From positions 1 through 64,000 of the forward strand of contig JAMPGL010000009.1 in NCBI GenBank assembly GCA_023663945.1: a stretch of 64,000 nucleotides of DNA. Direction: 5' to 3'. Numbering within the stretch: position 1 is the first letter of the stretch; each line of letters starts with the position of its first letter. This document shows positions 1-9,967 of the stretch, in pieces. The position numbers and the translations under genes are program-made. Below the pieces are notes generated by a model. It saw only the letters and a list, made by a program, of their open reading frames with translations. It made no database searches and had not been told where the DNA came from. This stretch comes from Lachnospiraceae bacterium. Its GTDB lineage: Bacteria; Bacillota; Clostridia; Lachnospirales; Lachnospiraceae.

Positions 1-69
1 GGCAGGATTGGGGAACACATAAGAAAGACTAGCCTGATAGTTGTGGGAATGTGGCAGTTTGAACAATAG

Positions 70-143
70 GGAATCTGCCCTCGCCATAGGCGGTCTGGAA
101 TGGGCAGATTCCGTAACGGTGAAGCCGGAGGCTGAACCGTTAC
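70..143 (+). promoter_or_regulatory. Two stem-loops in the recombinase leader
   Basis: Positions 70-80 pair with 102-112 as a perfect 11-bp stem. Positions 113-120 pair with 136-143 as an 8-bp stem. The second hairpin ends just before the ribosome binding site (aggaggg, 145-151). They could be terminators of an upstream gene, a translational control of the recombinase, or recombination-associated structure. The right arm (131-143) also matches a 13-mer found elsewhere in the window. The function is inferred only. Confidence 0.5.
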
Positions 144-156
144 AGGAGGGAATGAT

Positions 157-1719
157 ATGGATAAAATAACAGTTGCTTTATATATGCGGCTTTCAAGGGA
201 AGATGATGATGTAAAGGACGAAAGCAACAGCATCAGCAACCAGAGGAAGCTCCTGCTGGGATTCCTGAAAAAGAAACAGGAGCTTGCAGAAATGTTTACT
301 GTCCAGTACGTGGATGACGGTTACTCAGGCACCGGGTTTGACAGACCGGGGTTTGTGGAGATGATGGACGGGGTAAAGAAAGGGAAGGTACAGTGTGTCA
401 TTGTCAAGGATTTTTCCCGGTTCGGTAGGGACTACATAGAGCTTGGCGATTATATTGAGCATATCTTTCCTTTTATGCAGGTGCGTTTTATTGCGGTCAA
501 TGATGGCTATGACAGCGAAAAGTACAGGGGAAAAACGCCGGATATTGACGTGCCTTTCCGCAACCTTGCCTATTCCCTCTACAGCCAGGATATTTCGGAC
601 AAGATAAAATCATCCCTTACGGTGCGGAGGAAAAAGGGGCTGTATATCGGTTCTATCCCGCTTTATGGCTACCAGAGGGATGAAGAGGGTTTCCTCACGC
701 CGGATGGGGAGACGGAAGGAACCGTGCAGAGGATATACAGGGAATACCTTTCCGGGACAGGGCTTGCGGAACTGGCAAGGAAGCTGAATGCGGAAGGAGT
801 ACCGTCCCCGAAACAGCACAAGATTAACAAAGGGATTTTGCATGGGAGAAAGGATAGCTCTTTTGAAGAAAAATCCATTGAAGGGAAGGAGTGTGTCTGG
901 CTTCCCACCACACTGCAGCAGATCCTGCGGAATGAAACCTATACGGGCGTGTTATTATCCGGTGCATATAAAAACGGTCCACTTGGAAGCGGAAAGCGCG
1001 TCTTTGTGCCGGAGGATGAGCGTGTCCGGGTGGAGAATGCCCATCCGCCCATCATAGATAAAGATACTTTCAGGGAAGTACAGGAGAGGATGGGAACAAA
1101 AAAGTATGGTGAAGAGAAGCAGTTTTTATTGAAAGGACTTGTGCGGTGTGGTGAGTGCGGGCGGCTCATGGTAAGGGATAAAAAGCGGTTCCGGTGCGGG
1201 TATCAGAAATTTGCTGACCACAGGAACGTAGAAAGCATTCCAGAAGCAGAACTGGAAGGGATTGTTTGGAAAGCGGTAGAGATTCAGCTGCGGTTATTGG
1301 AAGAAAAGGAAGCGGTGTTCCAGAGGGAAAAGGAACTGTGTGAAGAGAAACGCAAGAAGCTCCTTCCAGAGATAAAAAGGAAGAGGATGCAGGCGGAGAA
1401 GAAAAGGGAGGAGATCAAGCAGCTTTATCACCAGTACAGGCAGGGGAAATTGGGAAAAGCGGAGTATCTCGCAAGGAAGAGGTGGGAAGGGAATCTTGCG
1501 GAAGAGATGGAGACGGAACTGGCTGGAATGGAAGCGGAGGAAGAAGGGCTACTAAAGAGGGTAGAAGAGATTGAGACGGATAGTGTTTCTATAGTGGAAT
1601 GGCTGGGGTGCAGGGGAGATAGGAGGAAGTTGTTGCAATGCCTAATTGAGAGTGTTAATGTGTATGTAGGAAAAGAAATAGAAATGCAGTGGAGGTTTAT
1701 AGAAAAATATCATTTTTGA
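157..1719 (+). CDS. Large serine recombinase (site-specific integrase/resolvase)
   Basis: A 520-aa large serine recombinase that would catalyse integration or excision of a mobile element by a phosphoserine intermediate. The N-terminal resolvase domain (about 1-150) begins VALYMRLSRED, with S13 as the expected nucleophile. A recombinase domain follows (about 165-310). A zinc-ribbon (about 335-352) shows CGECG and a later RCGY. A charged coiled coil occupies about 370-475. The length is typical of the TnpX/TndX class. The start follows aggaggg at good spacing. Such genes usually lie at one end of their element, so the sequence right after the stop codon may be an attachment end. The neighbour downstream is much more AT-rich, which fits a junction between different DNA segments. 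The family call is firm; the element it moves is not defined here. Confidence 0.95.
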   Translation: MDKITVALYMRLSREDDDVKDESNSISNQRKLLLGFLKKKQELAEMFTVQYVDDGYSGTGFDRPGFVEMMDGVKKGKVQCVIVKDFSRFGRDYIELGDYIEHIFPFMQVRFIAVNDGYDSEKYRGKTPDIDVPFRNLAYSLYSQDISDKIKSSLTVRRKKGLYIGSIPLYGYQRDEEGFLTPDGETEGTVQRIYREYLSGTGLAELARKLNAEGVPSPKQHKINKGILHGRKDSSFEEKSIEGKECVWLPTTLQQILRNETYTGVLLSGAYKNGPLGSGKRVFVPEDERVRVENAHPPIIDKDTFREVQERMGTKKYGEEKQFLLKGLVRCGECGRLMVRDKKRFRCGYQKFADHRNVESIPEAELEGIVWKAVEIQLRLLEEKEAVFQREKELCEEKRKKLLPEIKRKRMQAEKKREEIKQLYHQYRQGKLGKAEYLARKRWEGNLAEEMETELAGMEAEEEGLLKRVEEIETDSVSIVEWLGCRGDRRKLLQCLIESVNVYVGKEIEMQWRFIEKYHF

Positions 1720-2166
1720 CACAATCTTGTAGTTCTTTTGAAAATGTGCTATTATAAAACAAAATTGATTGGTGTATAAGGGGTATAAGTAGTTTGTTAT
1801 TCGTATAATGTGTTATAAGGATGATTGTTATAAAATAGAAAAAGTTTTATGTGTATAATACCCCGCAAGAGTGTAGAGTTTGGATGGGGTATTATTTTAT
1901 TACAGCATTTAATCCAAGGTGGATTTAATTTACTTAAAATGTAATATAGTTTTAAACATAGTAACCAAATGGAGTATAACAAGATCGATAATTACTGGAT
2001 GAGTAATTTAAAATTAAAGCGTTATGATTAAGAAAGATAGTTTTCAAGGTTAATTAATTATGCATTGCCTTGTATAGCTATTAAATGCGATGGTGAGAAT
2101 TAAATCAATATTTTTATTTATAAGAAATTCTGAAAGTTAAAATGCATAAGATAGAGGAGCAGAGAT
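1716..2166. other. AT-rich intergenic region between recombinase and giant gene
   Basis: About 450 bases without a gene. It begins with TTGACACAA (1716-1724), which overlaps the recombinase stop and recurs at 10295 and 12059. It contains the 10-bp-stem hairpin at 1855-1895 and several AT-rich stretches able to act as promoters. I could not single out a convincing -35/-10 pair for the downstream operon. A short Shine-Dalgarno (gaggag) precedes the ATG at 2167. Confidence 0.5.
1855..1898 (+). terminator. Probable terminator after the recombinase
   Basis: ataatacccc (1855-1864) pairs perfectly with ggggtattat (1886-1895), followed by tttat. The lower arms resemble the aataccccg/cggggtatt hairpin at 53861-53920. 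Confidence 0.6.
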
Positions 2167-5100
2167 ATGAAGAATACAAATATTTATTTAAATTGGTATT
2201 ATGATGTTATAAACCTCGGAGTAGATACTTTGAATATTGATTTGAAGAACAAAAAAGAAATATTAGAATTACAAAATTTTTTTCTGATTTGTCAGCGGAT
2301 TAATCAAGAAGGAAATAAGCATAAACTTAATTTGAATATAACGTGCGATGAAGAAAATGTATATAGGATAAAGAGTTATTTATATATTGTAGCTAAAGAT
2401 AAAAAATTTGGTCATGTATATATTAACGGCAAGCTGTATAACAATTGGAATGATATTGGGTTTTATAGAAGAATGCCTTTATTTGTGATTGATAATGATA
2501 ATTATTTTTTCCTTAAGACAAGGGTAGGTGAACTGAAACAGAGATATGGTGCGAGATATTTTATAGAAATAGATTTATATCCAGAGGGAATCAAGGAACT
2601 TTCACCACAAGAATTATTAATCAGCATTTGTATTAATAATTTAATAGGAGAAGTTTGTCGTGGAAGTAAGAATTTTTCTAAGTTGCGAAGAGAGTATTTT
2701 AATAAAGAGCAATTTGACAAACAGATTGAAGATATGCCTTTTTTAGCACTTTTAATATTTTCCATAAGCAATAGAACAAAAAATATTGATGCTATAGAAA
2801 GTAAAAAGAAAGAAATAAAAAAACAAACAGATAATAAGAGAATTTATTTGACTCCATCCGTATGTCGAGAATTGTTTCCGACAAATGAAGATATCGAAGC
2901 AGATATTTTTAATGCATGGGATATTTCTGATGGTATATTAGAACTTTTAGAAAACATTGTTTTACATGCAAACAGGAAGTTATGCAGTGATAGGAAGAAT
3001 ATTATTAATAGTGGAGAAGGTGTTTTTGCTATGTACCTCCATAAAAATGATGTGGTTTCTGACAAAATTGATCAAGAGTTTAATTTGAATTCGGAATTGT
3101 TTCAGAGGTTTCCGCAGTACTTTCGCGGCTATATAAATGAATATAGTGATGGATTAGTTGATGAACAAAGCGAACTAAAAAAATACCAAGCTGAATTGCT
3201 TAAAAAATTAAAGAAGGGGCAATATGTAGAACGAGAGGTCTTAGAACATTACGAATTCATTAGAGGAAAAGTTGAGAAAAGAAGGAAAGAACGCCAAAAG
3301 TTTCACTATTTCTGGGAAATACAGATTGCAGATTTTTCTGGAAAGTATATGTGTGATGTTTTTAGAGAAAATTTAGTAAAGCGCAAAGATGAATTTAGTG
3401 ACCGTTTTAACGAAATGACGGTACGTTCCTTTTTTGACCCAACGAAGAAAGCTGAGTTTAGTGGAAAAACGATAGATGAAGTGAAAAGATGGGAAGAGTA
3501 TTATACAGGGACTAAAATAATAAAACATTATGGTTTGCAGATTTTTATGTCTATCATTTCGGGCAATACGGGAAGTTTTACAGTAAAAAGTTATAGCGAA
3601 GGTTCTAATGTTGAAGGTTTTTATTCTAATACAGGAGAACAGGACAAATATGTAAGCATGCTTCCAGGTACGGCATATAATATATTGCTTCCTATGAAAG
3701 CATACGGTGAAGTTGAAATAGCGCAAAATACTTTTTTGAATGCAGATATTAATTATCATTTTAGTGAACTTGATAAGTTGGAACCTCAAAAGCAAACAAA
3801 TAAGGTAATTAATGAGTTTTATTGTAAATTAAATGAGATAGTTCAAATTGAGGAAGAAAAGGAAAAAATTATTGAGAACTTAGCTGACATACTAAATCCC
3901 ATCCTTTTACAAAAGGAAATAGTTGTTTTTGACTGTTGCAACATTAAGAATGCAGTACAATTTGAACTTTTTGTAAAAACGTTAATTTTCTTAATAGCAA
4001 GCAAAGGACAAAAACAAGGATTCAATAATATTGCAGTAATTAATTGTGAAACTAATGACTTTGTGAATTTTATAAGATATTTTTCCATTTGTTATGATAA
4101 AATGGGATATTGTAAATGGATGGAAATGGAGCAGATTTATTTATGTGGAAAAAATAGCACCGAAGAATTTATTGTGTCTGGTAAAAATATTCAGGAGATG
4201 ATAGGTAGAGTGGAAAAATTGGCTTTTAGTAGACGTCTTTATCCGAAATGTATTCCTATGCTTACTCGGATGCTTAAGCGTCGAATATTACCGGATGTGA
4301 AATCTGAGAAAAATAATTTTTCATATACTCCCTTTGATTTAGTAATAAAAAATAGGAATGGAGAAACAGTATTTGAGCAAAATGTTTTAAAAGTATTAAA
4401 TCAAAATATTCAACTATTAGAAAGCGGATGTAAGATTGAACCAACACATATGAGATTGGGTTCCAAGGTTCATATTAATGCATTTTATGAAGCTGAATTA
4501 TTACTTTTTAATAATTATTATGTAAATAGATTTTCATATCTATTAGCAGAAAAAATACAAAATAAAATTAAGAATAAGAATTGCCCTATATGGTTGATTG
4601 GTTATGAAAATTATTCTGAGATGTTGATAAGTCGTTTAAAACAATATATACAGGATATAGAATTAAATAAGAAAATTCACTATTCTATTTATGAAAACTC
4701 AAGAGGAAATGGTAATAACTGGGAAGAAAATTTTAGGTATTTTCAAATCGAAACAATAAGTATGCTTGTTAGAGAAAATGCGCAAGTGTTTTTCATTGTA
4801 CCTATTAATTCAACACTGACAACATTTAATAAATTGGAATACGCAATTAAACGAAAAATGCAAGATATGGATCTGGATAATAATTTGAACATTAGCGGAT
4901 ATTTTGGTATCGTACAGATTAGGGATATAGGAAAATTAAAAGATAAAGCGTTAACTGAAATGGAAGAAAAATATTGGGAAAGCATCAATTTAGGGGATAA
5001 TTGTATTAGGAGTCCTAAATTGCTTCCGGAAGCTAATAATTGTGCCTATTATATTGTGTTGGCGAAAGCAAAGTGGGAGAATCCATTGGAATGTGAGGAA

Positions 5101-8100
5101 TGTTATCCTCAAGAATGTTTGGCTGAATTACCTTTAATAGAAACTGATAAAGCATCAGTTGTTCCAACCCAATTGATAGGATTGACAGAAAGTGTGGATA
5201 TTAACGAAACAGAGAAAATGAAATATGATTCTTATGAAAAAATTGATTCTATTAAGAAATATTTTTATTATGATCATATAGAAAGAGGTGCAAATCATTA
5301 TCACATATATGTTAGAACGGCAAATTATTATATTGAGCATGAAAATAGAATTCGCAACTGGTTAAAAGATAAGGTAAAACCACGTATAGTTTCCCAGAAA
5401 AGTGCTTCGGTTTTGACATTTGAAGTGCTTGTAAATCCATTGCACTTTAGTAATTCAGCGTTTGTGGATACAGTGAATGAAATGGTATTCAATGGAACAT
5501 CTTATTCTATGAGAATAGAAGTCGGGAAAGAATTTCGTGATAATGTTGAGACAAAATTTAGTGATCTAAAATTATTATATCAGAAGCTGATTAATATGAA
5601 AATACCAGCTGCTATTAATTTCCATTTTGTAGATGATAGCATTAATCTTGGCAATACATATATTAGAATGAAACATATGGTATCTTCGTTATTTCCGCAA
5701 GATGCAATAGCGGGACATGGAGATGTTAAAGTGACGATATTTAAAAGTGTTATTGTATTAATAAATCGTTTGTCATATGCATCAATTAGAGATTATGTTT
5801 CAGATATTCAAGATTATTTTTACTTTATAGATTTGAGAATTTCATCAATGCGTACTCATGAAGATGCTTGCTATTTATGCAAAGAAGAAAAAAATGCTGA
5901 AAAATTGATTAATTCGGCATCAACGAACCAAATGGCAAAATACTGGGAACAGCATAAAAAGAATTATCGAAAAAAATCTTTAAATGAGGCTAAAATACAT
6001 AAATTGGAAGTGGAAGTAGATAAAAAATATTACGAAAGATATTATAGAAGAATTTATTGTGCACACTACTTTAATACAGAAGTGACTGCATTGGGGATAC
6101 GGATTAATAATCCAAAAGCAGTTATGACTAAAGTAATAGAATTGATCATGAAAAAACAGAAAAGAAAAGATTTCTTGGAGTATTTGATGTCATATCTTTA
6201 TGTCTACTGTACTCCGTTTATGTCGTACCGAAAATCTATTCGCGAAAGTGCCCTTTTATTAATAATTATTTTAATGGAGGTTATAATTCAGAATGAAACA
6301 TATATGAGCCTAAAAAAAAGAGTGGAAAAAATGAAAGAGAAAGAGGAAAGAAAGGAATTAAAGGGAGATATAATTCAAGGATTAGAGATATCTAAACCAC
6401 TTATTGATAAAATTTGGAGCGATTTTCAAAATAATAGTTTTAAAAAATATGATTTGTGTAAGTTACTTATGAAATTGTCTGCTGAGTTAAAATCTAATTA
6501 CATTCTTAGAGAAGATAAAATTGAAAATATTATAAAACTTGGAGACGGAAATGAGGAAGAATTTTATATTTATTATACGGCGCTAATGAAGAAAATTCTA
6601 ACTTTAAATCCAGATGAGTCTAAAAGTGCACGATTTGACAGAATGTTGATGAGGCAGAAAATGGTCGATTTAAGACAAAATAAAAAAATATTAAAGTATA
6701 TGTATATGGAAAATACTATAGGTCTTCAAACAATAATAAAGAAAGTTCGTGATGCGGATTGGTTTGAAAGTTTTTATAATGACGAAATTTTCAAACAAAT
6801 TCTTGCGACAAGTGGTATAGAGGAGCACACGGAAGAGGAATTTATACAGAACTTGAAAGAAATGGATTTTGCTTTTACGAAAGGGATATTAGAAGATTAT
6901 TCTAATGATACAAAAAACATTCCATTTTATCAAGGACTTTGTATGAAAATTGGGAAATTGCTTATGGCGGATATTGCTTGTTGCGCTGTTAAAATGTCAG
7001 AAAAAGTATTAGTTATTGATGCTGATGATAAAGTGGTATATGATAATGAAACGACTTATAAGTTCTTTGGAGAGTATATGCGAGATTCGGGAAGTAAAGT
7101 ACCAGATAAAGCGATAATGCGGGATATGAAAGAACCACTTTTAATGGATACTTTTTATATTGATGAAAAAGAGGGAATTGCAATTGTAAAATATACAATT
7201 TTATTTGAAGAGGGTATAGAAAACAAACAGGAAGTTTATTTTGCTCTTCAGTGGTATAAATTGAACGAAGATCAAATACTCCAAAAATTGCGACTTTTGC
7301 TGATGTTTAGGGAAGAAATTTTAGGAAAGCTTTATCATGATTTTGATAATAACATAATTCAGGAATGGATAGAAAAAAATAGGACAATGGCTCAGCTGAG
7401 AAAAGCAAGATCTAGCGCACATACGAAAACAGCAGATGAGTTTGATTTATTGGATGTATGGACCTTGTCGGAAAGATTTTTGTTTGGAGATGAATCAGAG
7501 AGGAAAAAGCATTATGAAGAATACGAAAAAAAAATGATTGGCTGTCTGCTAGGGCTAATGATGAATATTCGTATCGGTAGGGCGAATGTTCTCCTGCTTT
7601 CGCAAGGAGAGTTTATTACAGAGCCTTATGAATTTGAACTTAGTTTGCGATATTTAAAAGAAGATATTTTAGTGCTTAAAAAGATATATTTTTATGACAA
7701 GCTTTTAATAATTGATTCTGATGGAAACTCGCAAGAAGAAAGTATATTTCCAGATGGAATTTATGAATGTATATTGGCGAAGGGAAAGGAAAAATTGTAC
7801 TATAATTTTAAAAATTATTTGTTATATTTTATTTTTGAGCTATTTCATAGTGCAGTCATGAATGGGAAAGAGGAAGATGGAAAAGTTAAAGTGAAAGTAT
7901 ATAATAATGAAGAATATCTTTTCTTTGAAAATCTATTAAAAGATGATTCTCAAAGAGATAATGTTATTGCTGGGTTAAGGCGTGACAGGGAAGGCATATC
8001 TTTGGCAACAATTTGTGAGTTTTTTATTTATAATTATGAAAACCGAAATGTAAAAATTGTAATAGAGCAGGAAAAGATAGCAATAGGTATCCCGATATTT

Positions 8101-8112
8101 AAAAAGCAATAA
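2167..8112 (+). CDS. Giant multidomain protein with two GHKL ATPase-like modules
   Basis: A 1981-aa protein I do not recognise as a named family. Seen: an N-terminal region (1-250) without clear motifs, then a GHKL/HATPase-like module (about 255-512). That module has an N-box ELLEN (259-263), a G1-like DFSG (389-392), YGLQI around G456, GNTG at 466 and a closing PGTAYNILLP (500-509). A segment at about 580-650 reads like a STAS-type fold (inference). At about 760-900 HINAFYEAELLLF, WLIGY and VPINSTLTTF recall phosphoribosyltransferase-like folds (weak). CYLC at 1235-1238 may bind metal. The C-terminus resembles a degenerate histidine kinase: HDFDNN at H1724, a changed N-box ELFHSA (1891-1896), GISLA (1943-1947) and a last strand IAIGIPIF. 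There are no membrane segments. A receiver-like gene and a DUF2971 gene follow in one operon. The DNA is far more AT-rich than the core genes here, which suggests transfer. A role in signalling or phage defence is inference. Confidence 0.75.
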   Translation: MKNTNIYLNWYYDVINLGVDTLNIDLKNKKEILELQNFFLICQRINQEGNKHKLNLNITCDEENVYRIKSYLYIVAKDKKFGHVYINGKLYNNWNDIGFYRRMPLFVIDNDNYFFLKTRVGELKQRYGARYFIEIDLYPEGIKELSPQELLISICINNLIGEVCRGSKNFSKLRREYFNKEQFDKQIEDMPFLALLIFSISNRTKNIDAIESKKKEIKKQTDNKRIYLTPSVCRELFPTNEDIEADIFNAWDISDGILELLENIVLHANRKLCSDRKNIINSGEGVFAMYLHKNDVVSDKIDQEFNLNSELFQRFPQYFRGYINEYSDGLVDEQSELKKYQAELLKKLKKGQYVEREVLEHYEFIRGKVEKRRKERQKFHYFWEIQIADFSGKYMCDVFRENLVKRKDEFSDRFNEMTVRSFFDPTKKAEFSGKTIDEVKRWEEYYTGTKIIKHYGLQIFMSIISGNTGSFTVKSYSEGSNVEGFYSNTGEQDKYVSMLPGTAYNILLPMKAYGEVEIAQNTFLNADINYHFSELDKLEPQKQTNKVINEFYCKLNEIVQIEEEKEKIIENLADILNPILLQKEIVVFDCCNIKNAVQFELFVKTLIFLIASKGQKQGFNNIAVINCETNDFVNFIRYFSICYDKMGYCKWMEMEQIYLCGKNSTEEFIVSGKNIQEMIGRVEKLAFSRRLYPKCIPMLTRMLKRRILPDVKSEKNNFSYTPFDLVIKNRNGETVFEQNVLKVLNQNIQLLESGCKIEPTHMRLGSKVHINAFYEAELLLFNNYYVNRFSYLLAEKIQNKIKNKNCPIWLIGYENYSEMLISRLKQYIQDIELNKKIHYSIYENSRGNGNNWEENFRYFQIETISMLVRENAQVFFIVPINSTLTTFNKLEYAIKRKMQDMDLDNNLNISGYFGIVQIRDIGKLKDKALTEMEEKYWESINLGDNCIRSPKLLPEANNCAYYIVLAKAKWENPLECEECYPQECLAELPLIETDKASVVPTQLIGLTESVDINETEKMKYDSYEKIDSIKKYFYYDHIERGANHYHIYVRTANYYIEHENRIRNWLKDKVKPRIVSQKSASVLTFEVLVNPLHFSNSAFVDTVNEMVFNGTSYSMRIEVGKEFRDNVETKFSDLKLLYQKLINMKIPAAINFHFVDDSINLGNTYIRMKHMVSSLFPQDAIAGHGDVKVTIFKSVIVLINRLSYASIRDYVSDIQDYFYFIDLRISSMRTHEDACYLCKEEKNAEKLINSASTNQMAKYWEQHKKNYRKKSLNEAKIHKLEVEVDKKYYERYYRRIYCAHYFNTEVTALGIRINNPKAVMTKVIELIMKKQKRKDFLEYLMSYLYVYCTPFMSYRKSIRESALLLIIILMEVIIQNETYMSLKKRVEKMKEKEERKELKGDIIQGLEISKPLIDKIWSDFQNNSFKKYDLCKLLMKLSAELKSNYILREDKIENIIKLGDGNEEEFYIYYTALMKKILTLNPDESKSARFDRMLMRQKMVDLRQNKKILKYMYMENTIGLQTIIKKVRDADWFESFYNDEIFKQILATSGIEEHTEEEFIQNLKEMDFAFTKGILEDYSNDTKNIPFYQGLCMKIGKLLMADIACCAVKMSEKVLVIDADDKVVYDNETTYKFFGEYMRDSGSKVPDKAIMRDMKEPLLMDTFYIDEKEGIAIVKYTILFEEGIENKQEVYFALQWYKLNEDQILQKLRLLLMFREEILGKLYHDFDNNIIQEWIEKNRTMAQLRKARSSAHTKTADEFDLLDVWTLSERFLFGDESERKKHYEEYEKKMIGCLLGLMMNIRIGRANVLLLSQGEFITEPYEFELSLRYLKEDILVLKKIYFYDKLLIIDSDGNSQEESIFPDGIYECILAKGKEKLYYNFKNYLLYFIFELFHSAVMNGKEEDGKVKVKVYNNEEYLFFENLLKDDSQRDNVIAGLRRDREGISLATICEFFIYNYENRNVKIVIEQEKIAIGIPIFKKQ

Positions 8113-8178
8113 GAGAATAGCGAAAAAGAATATTTTTATGGCATTTTATGCTGTGGGCGAAAGGAATGGATTATAAAA

Positions 8179-8787
8179 ATGAAAGTACTAAAGATTTATA
8201 TAGTTGAAGATGATATGCGAAGATATAGGACAATGGAAGCATATTTCGAGGCAGTAAAGGGAGAAGTCACATTGGGAAAAGGTGTTGGAGAGTTTTCCGA
8301 TCTTTTGAAGCGAGTAGACATTGGAGAGATTGAGATAAATCACATAAAAATTAATTCTACTCCCAGTGAAGAGCCGGATTTTATAGATTATTCTTATGAT
8401 GAGAACTTTGAGGATTATATAAAAAAAATACTGGATGACAGATCACCACGTTTTTTCTTCCTTGATTTGGCTTTGAATAAACAAGAACGTGAGATATTCA
8501 GTAGAAATGAAAATATGTTGGTTCCATATGTAGCTAGACAAATTATAAATTCAATTGGACAGAAGCAGAGCCTAAGGAAAGAACTTGTTGTTGTCAATAC
8601 AAGATGCACAAATATTTCAAGAAGTTTAGAAATGGTTTTAGATATAAAAAAATCAGTAAAGGAAAACTTAATTTTAAAAATAATTCCTGCAAATATATTT
8701 GCACCAACATATGTGCGTAAACAGAAAGATCATGTGCTTAGTGAGATTGTAAAAGATTTTTTGGAGGAGAAAAAAGAAAATGGATGA
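8179..8787 (+). CDS. Receiver-like (response regulator-type) protein
   Basis: A 202-aa protein with a CheY-like layout. IYIVEDD places the acidic pocket at E10-D11-D12. FFFLDLAL puts a candidate phospho-acceptor at D96. Later strands LVVVNTR and LKIIPA may stand for the conserved Thr/Lys positions. In ordinary receivers the acceptor lies near residue 54, so about 40 extra residues are inserted between strand 1 and strand 3. No DNA-binding output domain is present. The gene starts 66 nt after the giant GHKL gene and overlaps the DUF2971 gene by 8 nt, so the three are almost certainly co-transcribed. A plausible role is relaying a signal from the kinase-like giant protein to the DUF2971 protein; this is inference. 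The start follows aaggaatgg. Confidence 0.7.
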   Translation: MKVLKIYIVEDDMRRYRTMEAYFEAVKGEVTLGKGVGEFSDLLKRVDIGEIEINHIKINSTPSEEPDFIDYSYDENFEDYIKKILDDRSPRFFFLDLALNKQEREIFSRNENMLVPYVARQIINSIGQKQSLRKELVVVNTRCTNISRSLEMVLDIKKSVKENLILKIIPANIFAPTYVRKQKDHVLSEIVKDFLEEKKENG

Positions 8788-9967
8788 TATTCTGAAAATG
8801 TATTGGGAGCAACAGCATTATATGGATTTCTTAAGAAGAAAAATTTACAAAACGATAAAGCATGACGGGAGTCAACTTTGTGACTGTTATCATTACACAA
8901 CGTTACTTACTTTTTGGAGTTTATGTGAATCTGATTTGATGTATGCAAGACATGTGCGCTTTTCAAATGATAGTGAGGAGTATGAGTTAGGTGAAAAAAT
9001 CGTTAATAAAATTTTGGGATACAAAAATGAAGAAGAACAAGATTTTTATATGATATGTTTTTGTGAGAAGAAAAATTTATTGAGTCAATGGAGAGAATAT
9101 GCAAAGGAGGGGGTGTGTCTAGGGTTTAATCTTGATGATGAAGATTATTATACAATTCGTTGCAATGAAGAAACTCAAATAATCAATGAAAAGAGAGAAG
9201 AGTATAAGGAATATAAAGAGTACGCTATACCAGACGAGGGATGGTGTGGAGGTGAACGATGTTCTTATGCATATGCGAAGCTATTAAAGGTTTTTTATAC
9301 TGGAAAACATGATAAAACAATAAAGAAATTGTATGAAGAAATAGAGAAAATGCTGGATAATGAAGGAGAGATCCCTAAAGATAGATACATGCATTGTATG
9401 ATTCCATATATTAAAAATAAGAGTTTTAAGGAAGAAGCAGAAGCAAGACTTATTTTTCAAATAAAAAAAGACAATCAACCATATCAAGTTCATTATTTGA
9501 AAGAAGACGGGTTGCGAAAACCATATATAAAAGTGGAATTTGGGAAAATAGAGGAAAAGAAAGCCTGTAAATGTAAAATAATTTTGGATCATACAGAAGA
9601 TTTATATATTGAGTTAGAAAAACGCAAAGATGAAATGCAAAAGAAATTAAATATAGAAATTGAATATGAATCAAGAAATAAACATAATCAGCCGCAAGTT
9701 ATTATTGGATGCTGTAATAGACAGAAAGAAATTTTTGGTTATATTGATTATTGGGTGGAACGATGGAACTTTGAGCATAAAGGGAAAAAAATAAAGGTGT
9801 GGTGTAAAGGTCATTTACCTATTCGTGAAATTATGGTAGGTCCTTGTGTAAACAGGAAAGAAGTAGAAGAGGGGATTGTGCATTATATTCGTAATATATA
9901 TTGGCTTAAGTATGCTGAAGTTAAGTGTAGCAATATACCATATCGTCAAAAAAGAATAGATCGATAA
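8780..9967 (+). CDS. DUF2971 domain protein
   Basis: A 395-aa protein of the DUF2971 type. The N-terminal part shows the family pattern: CYHYTTLLTFWSL, then VRFSNDSEEYELGE, MICFCEKKNLLSQWREYA and VCLGFNLDD (about residues 33-120). The C-terminal part closes with REIMVGP and SNIPYRQ, also usual for the family. Between them is a charged helical region. No enzymatic activity is established to my knowledge for this domain. It is often found in accessory regions of bacterial genomes. Here it is the last gene of the operon with the giant GHKL protein and the receiver-like protein, which makes it the likely effector (inference). The start follows ggaggag and overlaps the upstream gene by 8 nt, suggesting translational coupling. 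Confidence 0.8.
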   Translation: MDDILKMYWEQQHYMDFLRRKIYKTIKHDGSQLCDCYHYTTLLTFWSLCESDLMYARHVRFSNDSEEYELGEKIVNKILGYKNEEEQDFYMICFCEKKNLLSQWREYAKEGVCLGFNLDDEDYYTIRCNEETQIINEKREEYKEYKEYAIPDEGWCGGERCSYAYAKLLKVFYTGKHDKTIKKLYEEIEKMLDNEGEIPKDRYMHCMIPYIKNKSFKEEAEARLIFQIKKDNQPYQVHYLKEDGLRKPYIKVEFGKIEEKKACKCKIILDHTEDLYIELEKRKDEMQKKLNIEIEYESRNKHNQPQVIIGCCNRQKEIFGYIDYWVERWNFEHKGKKIKVWCKGHLPIREIMVGPCVNRKEVEEGIVHYIRNIYWLKYAEVKCSNIPYRQKRIDR

